Of a DNA stretch of 64,000 nt, positions 56,301 to 64,000 are shown one piece after another; position 1 is the first letter of the stretch; the number at the start of each line of letters is the position of its first letter. The notes beneath the pieces are model-generated. The model was not told where the DNA came from. It ran no database searches and saw nothing but the letters and a program-made list of their open reading frames with translations. The stretch comes from Argyresthia goedartella (Eukaryota > Arthropoda > Insecta > Lepidoptera > Argyresthiidae), in NCBI GenBank assembly GCA_949825045.1, contig OX463816.1, positions 14,379,579-14,443,578 on the forward strand, written 5' to 3'. A program made the translations under genes and the position numbers.

Positions 56301-57025
56301 TAATCACAACACGATTATTCCACAAGCTGTCTTGTATTGCGACTTTGCTTTATGCGATGTTCTGGTTGGTAAATTTTCAGCTAATTAAATGTCTCCTGTA
56401 TAATCGTAAGGCCCTGTTTCAATAAAACCCTATTGAAAAGATATGCCGCCATATTGAAGATAAATAAATAAACGACAGATGAATCTGTCGCCTAGAGCTT
56501 TATTGAATAGATAGTTTTATTGGAACGGGCCATAAGTGTCACGTTTATGAGATGTTTAGTTAGAAAGTTAGAAAAGTTTGTTTAATTGCTGAGGAACTAT
56601 GCCAAAATCTTCAAAGGGCCTTAAAAGGGGCCTATTATCATATAAATGATCATTTAACTTGGATCTAATCATAGTTCTTTCCCTCTCACCTTTATGAGTT
56701 CATTATGTGTGAAAGATAATAAATAAAATTGGATCCAAGATAAATGATCATTTCAATGGCAGTGAAATAGGCCCGTTTGTAAAATATTCATACCTAGTTC
56801 AATTTAAATCCTCTTTAATATCAATTCTCTATTACAGGGACATCATCAAGAGATTCTCTACTATCCTGGATCAGATTACTAGAGGCAAATGGTAACCCAG
56901 TGCTCTCGAATATCCCAGTAATATTTACCCTAGTGGCCCCACCATCTGACCTCTCAGTAGTGGAGTCACTGCCTAAAACTCAAGAATCTGCAACAGATGA
57001 GAAAATTCAATCTAGCACAAAATAA
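52986..57025 (+). CDS. ECSIT: ECSIT, five exons (gene span)
   Basis: Exons 52986-53370, 54688-54914, 55148-55355, 55674-55799 and 56838-57025 join with GT-AG borders and consistent phases (1, 0, 1, 1) into 1,134 nt, 377 residues plus stop. The family, evolutionarily conserved signaling intermediate in Toll pathways, is a mitochondrial protein. In vertebrates it is an assembly factor of respiratory complex I and a TRAF6 partner in Toll signalling. Recognition rests on RRRGHVEFIYAGLARMKEFE, KDLEVYKALVDVFPKGKF, HYPKQQQCAVDLLEQME, the PLRKFWRMMYWMPKFKNLSP block and VKGPYDVYLKDQVVTYF. The N-terminus (ATKILRSILRTKPSHILFKR) is Arg/Lys-rich without acids, as expected of a mitochondrial presequence. 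A possible 5' non-coding exon border lies at CATGTTGCAG, about 52940. Confidence 0.93.
53371..54687. other. ECSIT intron 1
   Basis: It contains an S2 SINE at 54459-54652 close to the acceptor TTTTCCAG. The rest is AT-rich, with a small GC-rich patch at 53775-53860 whose ORF has no recognisable product. Confidence 0.7.
54459..54652 (+). mobile_element. tRNA-derived SINE (family S2), copy 3
   Basis: Plus copy with the B box (GTGTTCGAGTCCCGGTGG) but with the A-box half lost. The body matches the copies at 29178 and 45863 and ends in ATTATTATTATTATG. It ends 36 bases before ECSIT exon 2. Confidence 0.85.
54688..54914 (+). CDS. ECSIT: ECSIT exon 2
   Basis: From acceptor CCAG to donor CAG|GTACAA, 227 nt. 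It encodes VMPDTEMEYMLLNIFGRRGI, the RKFWRMMYWMPKFKN motif typical of ECSIT, and AVLAIQRITSVDADMKLSIW. It leaves phase 0. Reading through the donor gives a chance ORF extension that should be ignored. Confidence 0.92.
55148..55355 (+). CDS. ECSIT: ECSIT exon 3
   Basis: From acceptor ACTTCAG to donor GATG|GTGAGT, 208 nt. It encodes the start of the C-terminal domain: TWIVSAQSPLQVQLLAEQ, LVVKGPYDVYLKDQVVTYF and LLLGKTKIAPKDLSDPD. Confidence 0.92.
55674..55799 (+). CDS. ECSIT: ECSIT exon 4
   Basis: From acceptor AATCCTCAG to donor ACAG|GTATAG, 126 nt. It encodes a Pro-rich linker (IQKPLGIPGVSTNPTKLPA) and the strand VHEQDDGTIVAVCAT. Confidence 0.88.
56838..57025 (+). CDS. ECSIT: ECSIT exon 5 and stop
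   Basis: From acceptor CTATTACAG, 188 nt to TAA at 57023-57025. It encodes SSRDSLLSWIRLLEANGNPV, LSNIPVIFTLVAPPS and a polar tail. The W-I-x-x-L-x-x-x-N-P-x-L-x-x-x-P-V-x-F pattern is the usual ECSIT C-terminus. Confidence 0.9.
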
Positions 57026-57644
57026 CCGATAGAGTAGATAAAAGTTAGGCTTATTAAACATGATAATCTATGTAGCCAGGTAAGCAAGAAAACTTGCTGA
57101 AAATGTAATGACATTATCCGTTACCACAAAAAATATTAAACAGTGTTTAACCTCAAAACAAACGTTAAATCCTATACGTGTTGTGTTGACACAACAACAA
57201 GGTATGAACCATAATTTATATTTTTGTGGTAAGGCCCTATATATTTTGTCTTTCCAAATTACTGATTTTCGCGCCCTTGCATGGTTTACGTTACTTATCA
57301 TGTCTTCTTTATTGGCTTTGTTGATAGTATCTATTTATTATTGTGTAAATAACTGTTGTGTTCTTTATAAGAATATCATTATTTTGTTAGATGGAAATAG
57401 AAAATATCTAAATGTTACATAAAGCCATTGTGTTTTCTATTCAGTTTCTTTCTACAAGTTTCAAGAAAGGACAGAGTTTTTTTTTTTAAATTAACAATCA
57501 GATTACAATATTTATGTTGTTATTGAAAAGTATCCTTATCTACAAGTATTTACAATACAAAACATAACACTGCTGTATCACAGTAAGTTGTAACTACGTC
57601 CACTCAATATCATAGTCATCTTCATAGGATATCCGGCCCCACTG
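57026..57644. other. Convergent intergenic spacer, ECSIT to TM2D1
   Basis: About 0.6 kb holding both 3' UTRs. At 57130-57240 it has a repeat also seen at 29650-29740 and 32860 (TTTAACCTCAAAACAAACGT and TTTGTGGTAAGGCCC). A 12-nt T run is at about 57478-57489. No further gene. Confidence 0.65.
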
Positions 57645-57767
57645 TCAAGTGATGTTATGCCAGTCACTTTGAGGCTGCAGGTAAGTTTCATTATCACTTC
57701 GTACCACTGTTACTCCAGCTCCATAGTATGGGATTACAAATGCTGAGCCGTCCGCAGGGCCTACAAC
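57645..57767 (-). CDS. TM2D1: TM2D1 exon 4 and stop
   Basis: From acceptor CTTAACAG to TGA at 57645-57647, 123 nt, encoding VVGPADGSAFVIPYYGAGVT and a tail ending PQSDWHNIT. Confidence 0.9.
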   Translation of the reverse strand, partial: VVGPADGSAFVIPYYGAGVTVVRSDNETYLQPQSDWHNIT

Positions 57768-59098
57768 CTGTTAAGTAACAAAATGTTGGTATTTGGACAG
57801 ATTGATTTATACACACAAGCCAATAAATAAATAATAACTCCTTTTTCCTTGAGCAGGGGCCATCACATCTATCTCTTTGGATCTTTCAAAAACTATCAAT
57901 GTCCTGTCATTTCATACTACAAATGAAAAATTTGTCTTCATACCTGGGCAGCAATCAGTATGATGTCCAGCAGTTGTCCAATGAACATGAAGCCAAGAGT
58001 GCACAGCTTTGCCAGACCAATGCCTGGATAGCCAAGGTAAAATCGGTCAAGTCCGAACATGCCAAGGAACACTGACAGCAAGAGTGCTATCTCTAAGGAA
58101 TAGCCATTTCTGCAACAAAGTTTAAAATTTTTGCTACATACATAGCTACGACATTTTCCATTTGGGGTGGCAGTAGCAGAGAGTATTTAATGGAATATAG
58201 AGAACTTTTATTGAAAGAGCACAATCTGATTCACTTACGTCCATTTGCATGGCATCTTTCGCTTGAATGCTGATGTGCCTGTTTCATTGCAGATTAAACC
58301 TTTGGATGCTACACAAATTACTGTAACAAAAAGATATAACAATGAAACTGCATGACTGATGAGGAAATTAAATATGAATAGTTTCTTTATTTATCATAGG
58401 TGAGCACACACTTTTACTAGACACTCTCAGAATGCATACAACATGCCAATCCGATTACACCATTGCACTTAGATACCGGAAGTGACCATCATCAACTTAT
58501 ACTATTTTTTTTTGCATATGCCACCACTAACATGACTTTTGTAAAACTCCTTTTAGGTGCTGTTCTTTTGTACATGCAAAGAGATGGTGTGAAAATGAGA
58601 GGGGTATTTCTCTCTCTCTCTATGTATCGAATGAATGGTAAGTTTCATAAATAAACTTAACTACACTTCGGCCGTTTTTTGAATGTGATTATGACATTTT
58701 CTTAATGCCTACATAATAAGCAATATTTTTCATTGCAGATGTCAAAATTTATAGGTTTTGAGCTGTCAGGATCGCATTCTCTCAGTGGCGACTTTAGTAC
58801 GGGGCTTCCGCCCCCTTATCGACACTCTGACCATATATTTTGCTCCCACCGTAAAAAAAAAAAACATTTTACCATCAGCTTCGCCCTCAGAGGGAATGAC
58901 TTTCCCCCGTTCACATCCTTTGAACTGTTGGGTGTCGGGGTCGATCTGCTTCACGGCTGGGTCCGGACATATGTACTGCCCCAGTCTCAGTGTGCTGCAG
59001 TCCACTGTCACTGTATCGACCACCTCAGCATCATCAGACGTGCTGACTACAGAGCACAAGAGCAAGAGACTGATTGAAACACAAAATGTTCGAGTCAT
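57645..59098 (-). CDS. TM2D1: TM2 domain-containing protein 1, four exons (gene span)
   Basis: Minus-strand exons 59098-58873, 58308-58239, 58109-57944 and 57767-57645 join with GT-AG borders into 585 nt, 194 residues plus stop. Layout: signal peptide (MTRTFCVSISLLLLCSVVST), extracellular segment with DCSTLRLGQYICPDPAVKQI, GLICNETGTSAFKRKMPCKW, then the TM2 domain NGYSLEIALLLSVFLGMFGL with the conserved DRFYLGYPGIG turn, a second membrane helix, and a tail VVGPADGSAFVIPYYGAGVT. The TM2D family has three conserved animal members; flies lacking maternal copies show Notch-type defects. The C-terminal VVGPADGS...PYYG points to member 1. The region after GCERGKV (IPSEGEAD) lacks a Cys that I would expect there. 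Confidence 0.92.
57944..58109 (-). CDS. TM2D1: TM2D1 exon 3 (TM2 domain)
   Basis: 166 nt from acceptor GTTGCAG to donor CCCAG|GTATGA. It encodes both membrane helices, with LLLSVFLGMFGLDRFYLGYP between them and IGQLLDIILIAAQ at the end. Confidence 0.92.
58239..58308 (-). CDS. TM2D1: TM2D1 exon 2
   Basis: 70 nt from acceptor TTTGTGTAG to donor GGAC|GTAAGT, encoding SKGLICNETGTSAFKRKMPC and KW. It takes phase 1 and leaves phase 2, matching both neighbours. It is too short to appear as a long ORF. Confidence 0.88.
58873..59098 (-). CDS. TM2D1: TM2D1 exon 1
   Basis: Start ATG at 59098; 226 nt to donor GATG|GTAAAA. It encodes the signal peptide and LGQYICPDPAVKQIDPDTQQ. Reading past the donor enters a run of T and is non-coding. 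Long plus-strand ORFs here are antisense shadows. Confidence 0.9.
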
Positions 59099-59349
59099 GT
59101 TTGATGATGTTTCACTTCGCGGGAGATCTACATTCCATAGGTTTTGTAATTTGTGACCCTAGAGGACTTCACGTTTTATAAACAATACGAGGAATAAAGC
59201 ATTGTTGTGCTTATTTTGCAATAAATAAATCTGAAAGAAATGTCACTTTGACAGATGGGTAAGGGAGGTTATTTTTTTTTTCTTTATCCATAAAGAAAGG
59301 CAATGGCAATCAAAGCCGTGCAGCCTAGTCTTCAGTGTGTATTTCACCG

Positions 59350-59732
59350 GAAGATAGAAAAACCGTTAGTTGATAAACTAACGCGGTAGAAGATCAACTA
59401 TCGGCAGATAGTAGACCAGACCGACAGGGTTTAGGATTTACGTTGCTTTTGCTCTTTCATGTCAACCTAATACGAAGACTATTCGGGGGCTTCGCAGCGC
59501 TCGCCCCCTCTAATCTTCACCTAAGCTACCGCAGTGTTGGCCCTGGTATTTCGTTTGCAATTCAAGTTTAAACCAGTTTACTATTTAACGGTTTTAACCG
59601 TTAGTTGATCAACAAACGCGTCATATAGTAAGCAGTACGCTACAGTTTAGGTTCCTGCTATCTGTCGATAGTTGACCAACTTACGAGAAAAAGAAACGTT
59701 AGTTTGTCAACTGACGGTTTTGACTATCTTAC
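59350..59732. mobile_element. Inverted-repeat MITE, family M4
   Basis: The ends AAGATAGAAAAACCGTTAGT...CTAACG (59351-59383) and CGTTAGTTTGTCAACTGACG...GACTATCTTA (59697-59731) are imperfect inverted repeats of about 33 bp. A further internal end-like block (ACGGTTTTAACCGTTAGTTG) sits at about 59588. An M1-core-like piece (CACCTAAGCTACCGCAGTGT) is embedded at 59463-59545. There is no ORF. It lies 0.25 kb upstream of TM2D1. Confidence 0.65.
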
Positions 59733-59926
59733 GGTGACGTACAGCTTTTTGTTTCGAGGTATCATAAGGCCAAGTCTTCCGTAATTTTGTTTCTTAAGGC
59801 CGAAGCCAAGTCTTCCGTGTTTTTGTTTCGGCCGAAGCCTAGTCTTTTGTATTTTGTTTCATAAGGCCGAAGCCAAGTCTAATTTGAGGAGTCATGACCG
59901 TGTATAATGTCATGTCCGATTAATTT

Positions 59927-60235
59927 TTAATCCATGTATTGATCCGTGTCCGATACTTCTACCACTTTAATATAATCGTATATATGTTGATAATTTTCAA
60001 AAAAAATCCATAACTCAACAGTACGCGGGATATCTTCTGGTTTATAAATGAGCAACAGTTTATCGATGAAGGTAACGCGTTGAATAACATGCGCGGGGCA
60101 ATCGAAAAATATATCATTCAGTGTTTGATCAGTGGCATTACCACAGATTTCGAGGGATAGGTTGGTTGAGAGGCGAGGCACGTGCGAACAAATCTAGTCC
60201 CGATTGTCTTAAAGTTAAAAAATTCTCAGTAGTCG
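59927..60235 (-). pseudogene. LINE C-terminal zinc-knuckle-like fragment
   Basis: Minus-strand frame of 84 codons with LEICGNATDQTLNDIFFDCP followed by a hydrophobic helical tail. The pattern C-G-x-x-x-x-T-x-x-H/D-x-x-x-x-C-P is the region after RNase H or reverse transcriptase in I/Jockey-like LINEs. It may belong to the element whose RNase H lies at 61477-61990, with about 1.3 kb of extra sequence between them. Confidence 0.5.
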
Positions 60236-60279
60236 CCGGGCGACCGCAGTGATGAATTCATTTCCGCTGATTTTCGAAA

Positions 60280-60359
60280 ATGCCGACCTGTGCAATACTT
60301 ACGTGCAAAAATAGAAGCGAGATTGTGAACTCCAAGAACGGCGGAGTAACATATCACTT
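60280..60359 (+). CDS. First exon of a THAP-domain protein
   Basis: ATG at 60280 opens MPTCAILTCKNRSEIVNSKN then GGVTYHL, and the sequence CACTT|GTAAAT offers a donor at 60360. Cys4 and Cys9 (C-x4-C) and the K-N-R...G-V-T-Y-H-x-F/L pattern match the N-terminus of THAP zinc-finger domains, which bind DNA in host regulators and in P-element-type transposases. Without splicing it ends at TAA after 27 residues. The rest of the domain (a C-x2-H pair, AVPTIF-type box) was not found up to 64000, so the next exon is either distant or lost. Confidence 0.6.
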
Positions 60360-61476
60360 GTAAATCTCATTCCAACTATTATTTATTCTTAAAACACAAG
60401 AAATAAACATTATTACGAAAATAAATCATGCACGAAAATTTCGTCACGACTTGATCATTAAAGTTACAATGTCATGTTGTTCTCGCTAGGTTTATTATCC
60501 ATTGATTGTTTTGTATCTTAATTTCATTACGTATTGCCAAGCTAACACGCAATGAATATTTCACACTTATCTAAATACAAAAGTAAAGATGCATCGAGAT
60601 ATGGCGGCAAACTCTTGCACGCACGCAGAGACGACGTATAGTGATGGGTATAGTGATAGTGAGAATTATGTTTTTGAATCGATAGAAAGAAATAGATTTT
60701 AACCAATTCGGACAAACCCAATGGATAATCATCTAATATTACTAATAAAATCTGTAATGGAAAGATATACTAAAATATAAGACTACGCCTAAATTGTCAA
60801 AACGGCAAGTTCTTAATAAATATTTATATTTTTCTGGTCAATAGGTAGGTATTGTACTGTACAGGATTTTACAGAAAGGGTATATATGCTGAAAGGCTGT
60901 TGTTAAGGACATTCTGGACATCTTTCTCTATTGAAACGATTTGTTTAGAGCAACATTATTTTTCACTTTTCAGTACATTTTGGGCCGATTGGTGAGCTGA
61001 TTTGTATAGGGAAGTAAAAAATAGCGTTGGTCTGATCAAATCAGATTCATAGAGAAAGTTGTTCAAAATCATGTCCCAAACAATCCTTTACGGCTGGCCA
61101 TAATTATGTGTTACAGCCTGGATACATAGTAATAGGTATTTGTTGTAAAATAAATATTTCATATAAGCAAATAATGTATTATTTGTGGTATATAGTGTGG
61201 GGGTGTTCAGACGATAGGTGCATGACATTGCACTGACCAATAAAAGCGGAAGGATTGATGTATGAGTGGCGTAGATGTGTGCGTGATCTTAGTTTTCGGC
61301 GACACTGGTTCCGATACAAGCTTAGCGCCAAGGGCCTATCTCTCGATATCTGTAGGCATTACAGTCATTACAAATTGTTGAAGATACAAATTGCATACGG
61401 TGAAGATGTTATGTAAAGCGATAGTGACCAAATCTCAGACGTGTCATTATAACATAGAATTTCCTACTTTTTCACA
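60360..61476. other. Non-coding stretch after the THAP exon
   Basis: AT-rich; no second THAP exon or bounded element recognised. A word at about 60970-61080 resembles 18290-18370 (GATTTGATCAGAC-type and AAAGTTGTTCA). Confidence 0.45.
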
Positions 61477-61990
61477 TGTTTGACGTAGAAAACCAGGCAC
61501 GTCCAATTATTCAACTGAATTATTCTTGCTTCAAATTCAGTGTGAGTGTCGGAGCTTGGCACATCTATGGTAGACTAAGGAGCAACGATCTCCTTGGCCA
61601 GGAAATCGGCATTTTCGTTTCCTGTCACTCCGAAATGAGATGGAGTTCAAATGAAGACAATATTTACATTTAATTTATGAAGTTGGGAGTGGGAGTAGCG
61701 ATTCTTGATATCATAAATAATATAGTTGGTGTTGCAATCTAGTTTGTTTGATTGAAGAGCTTTCAAAGTACTCATACTGTGCAAGCCATTTGTTTTACGG
61801 GGGATGAGCTGGGTGTTCAGAAATATAAGTTAATGCATTCGATATAGCAAGTGCTTCTGCTGAGAAGATGCTCATTTCCTTCAGTAATTTCACCCCGTAT
61901 CCACTCTTAATATGCGGTAGGTATATAGCTGCAGCAACGCCGATCAGTTTTTGAACCATCAGTGTATATTATATTACTAATCATATTTTG
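61477..61990 (-). pseudogene. LINE RNase H domain fragment
   Basis: The minus strand reads IYTDGSK near 61965, then GVAAAIYLPHIKSGYGVKLL, MSIFSAEALAISNALTYI, and after breaks TPSHFGVTGNENADFLAKEI. YTDGS, the E in SAEALAI and the GNENAD box are the RNase H catalytic landmarks (D, E, D). Frame shifts and stops are present, including TGA where the Trp of the W-x-P-S-H box is expected. This places it in an RNase-H-bearing LINE such as the I or Jockey-like groups. Confidence 0.75.
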
Positions 61991-62339
61991 TCGGCCTAAA
62001 TTAAACACTTTTGATGTAGTTATGTATTTTGCTTTTCCAAAGATTAGCAATATCTGTGACTTTAGAAATTCTCAAAGATAATCTGTTTAATTTTTAATAT
62101 TTTATCAACACAATTATTATTTACTATTCAGATTAAATAGTTAAATTAAAGTTATCTATTTTTTCTAGTAAGATTAACCAGAAAATATGTATCTTAATAA
62201 ATATTCCTTATTAATGATGGACCCTATTGATTAATTAGATTAATTTTGATTACTTGCCTGTACTTAGAAATCAAAATATGTTTAAAATTTTGTTTATTTT
62301 TTACATTGACGCGGAGACTTAAAATGTTTAATTCTTTTT

Positions 62340-62766
62340 ATTTTACCCTTAGGACTCAATACTGGAGCACCAGTATTGAGTCTTGTAAGTAACCACGCCA
62401 ATGAATTCCCTCCAAGTGGAATTTAATATTCCACCGTTGAATCTTCGTTTTAAGAATCTTTTTTTTTATGTTTTTATGTGGTTTATCTCAAAAATGTTAG
62501 CCATTGAGCCTTTGTTTGAAAAAAAAATACAATTTTACAGAAATAATCAGGCTTTAGCCTCTTCTTCCAAAACTCAGTCAAATATACATAGAAGCCAAGA
62601 ACATTGGGCATGCTACTCAGACGATTTTGATAGCAAATTCTCCACAATGGTATTTCACATTGAACACGAGAAAAGGAATAAGCATGAAATCTGTGAACAA
62701 CTGGCAAATTATAATGATTTTACTCAAACCCGATCTAAATTAACCCACCTGTATAGCCATGGATAA
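62340..62766 (+). pseudogene. LINE reverse transcriptase thumb fragment
   Basis: The plus strand has TGAPVLSLVSN, then after a shift NSLQVEFNIPPLNLRFKNLF and a helical tail to 62766. G-A-x-x-x-x-P-x-x-x-L...E-x-x-x-P-P-L-x-x-R is the thumb region between reverse transcriptase and RNase H in I-like LINEs. The orientation is opposite to the RNase H fragment at 61477-61990. Around 62353-62384, GACTCAATACTGG and CCAGTATTGAGTC form a 13-bp inverted repeat within it. Confidence 0.5.
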
Positions 62767-63261
62767 TGCTAGATATCATTCTAGTCAAATTAACAAACCT
62801 CCAAGCTCGCTTAGTTGAAAAATCAAATTGCATAATGGCTTTTATCAAATAATATTGCCCTATACCCTACCAAATAATATACCCTACCAAAGCCACGAAA
62901 AGTATGTTGTTGTTTTTGGTAAAATAAAATAAACCTGACCCAGTAAAGAGATTGATTATTTAGTACAGGAGACGGTTAAAAAATACTAAGACTGCCGCCA
63001 TATCATTCATAACGTAATTTTATATTTACTGCACACCAATAATTATATTAACAAGATATACATTAAAATAGTGTTCAAAGGCGAGCTTATCTCTAACGAG
63101 AGATCTCTTCCAGCATTTCATGTCAGGATGAGATAAGTTAATCGCAGACCACGGGCAGACCTATGTGTACAACAAACCTTAAATACAACTCAATAAACAA
63201 CATACATAAAATATACATCCTAAATATAAATACATATTAAATATATAATATATATAATATG

Positions 63262-63301
<40 letters not shown>

Positions 63302-63748
63302 CACTCGGTAAATATTGATCAGACGGGTTGTGTCATCAGTTAATTGTTGATCCGTTGGCAATTGTTGATCGGAACAGTTTTTGTTTCATTTTTTCATTTC
63401 ATTTTATTGCGATAAATTACAGTATTTGTTACAGATCTTAAGTAATATAATATAATGTGCTAATGTAATTTTACCAATGGCGGCATGGCGATTTAATAAT
63501 CATAATTATCAATATAATTAAATTAGATTAAGTAAATTAGATTAACATTAGAGAAAATTAGATAATAGTATTTTCCGCTTGGAAAAACAAAAAAATACAT
63601 AATCATAAATAATTCTATAAAAACATTATTTTATTGGATTAGAATTGAATTGAATTGTTATCTTGAGTTAATATTTACGTCGCTAGTCAAAAGTATGAAA
63701 AATAATAAAATAAAAAGTCTAATCCGTAAAACAGTAAATACCTACTTT
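62767..63748. other. Non-coding stretch with (TA)n and LINE 3' UTR
   Basis: A reverse LINE 3'-end piece (GGCGAGCTTATCTCTAACGA) is at about 63080. A TA-rich microsatellite, pure (AT)n at about 63266-63299, follows. From about 63385 to 63748 runs the 3' UTR of the minus-strand LINE at the right edge, with a tail like TTTCATTTCATTTTATTGCG. Confidence 0.6.
63228..63299. repeat. (AT)n microsatellite
   Basis: ATATATAATATATATAATAT-type sequence leads into an uninterrupted alternating AT run. Confidence 0.95.
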
Positions 63749-64000
63749 CTAAGACAATAATTTGCCGTATTCATAAAACTCAGTCAACGTATAAGGACAC
63801 ATAAGCAGTAAGTACTGCTTCAAGGCCTTCAGAAACTGATCACCCGAGAGAAGCTTTATATTTGACGGTAGTTTATTATAAACGCAGACTGCCATATTAC
63901 TAGTACTTCTACTATAGGACGTAGTTCTACAGTACCTAGTCTTAAGGTCATGCTTGAACCTATCTCTTAGCCTATTACTATTGCGTTCAGAGCTGATGGG
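63749..64000 (-). pseudogene. LINE reverse transcriptase C-terminus, continues off the window
   Basis: Minus-strand frame open from the edge to TAG at 63749: LRDRFKHDLKTRYCRTTSYS, SNMAVCVYNKLPSNIKLLSG, DQFLKALKQYLLLCPYTLTE and FYEYGKLLS. The V-Y-N-K-L-P-x-x-I-K motif is the typical end of Jockey/CR1-like ORF2 proteins, as in LINE A (YYNKVPNDIKNLPL). This may be an intact C-terminus; the rest lies beyond 64000, so pseudogene status is not proven. Confidence 0.75.

Noticed and set aside
58733..59156. Two long plus-strand ORFs (114 and 132 codons)
   Set aside because: They are antisense to TM2D1 exon 1, which has signal peptide, Cys pattern and splice sites; the plus frames have no motifs.
63228..63299. 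Origin or regulatory AT element
   Set aside because: It is a plain (AT)n microsatellite.

Overview
This window is AT-rich, intron-bearing nuclear DNA of an insect, most probably a moth or butterfly. The lepidopteran assignment is an inference from the repeat types: LINEs with short microsatellite 3' tails, BEL/Pao and gypsy remnants, two tRNA-derived SINE families and many small inverted-repeat elements. Two host genes are assembled with consistent reading frames. ECSIT has five exons (+, 52986-57025, 377 aa). TM2D1 has four exons (-, 57645-59098, 194 aa). Their 3' ends face each other 0.6 kb apart.

Left part (1-11 kb): mostly retrotransposons. An old minus-strand LINE (about 152-1672 and 6720-7222) is split by a second, nearly full-length but frameshifted LINE (1673-6719), with GTTGGTA on both sides. 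Next come an ATTGC-rich junction, a BEL/Pao integrase remnant with its 3' LTR, and two minus-strand exons (10373-10439 and 8598-8883) of an unrecognised gene. Their intron holds a solo LTR (9158-10327) flanked by CAGT.

Middle (11-35 kb): a Cys-rich, probably secreted protein gene runs on the minus strand (exons 34205-34331, 30143-30267, 29040-28830, 19652-19538). The reading frame is kept across every junction; the first and last exons were not found. Its 9-kb intron contains a LINE with an uninterrupted 952-codon endonuclease/reverse transcriptase ORF. Other introns and flanks hold SINEs and MITEs. One MITE appears to supply the splice donor of an exon.

Right part (35-64 kb): a 483-bp element built from 109-bp units, each a long hairpin; a perfect 34-bp foldback at 47.5 kb; further LINE, SINE and MITE debris; the ECSIT/TM2D1 pair; a single THAP-domain first exon (60280-60359) between two pieces of a decayed LINE; and a LINE 3' end running off the window. 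No CRISPR array, rRNA or genuine tRNA gene was seen. The best candidates for something undescribed are the hairpin array, the Cys-rich gene and the small inverted-repeat families. I found no convincing new multi-gene system.
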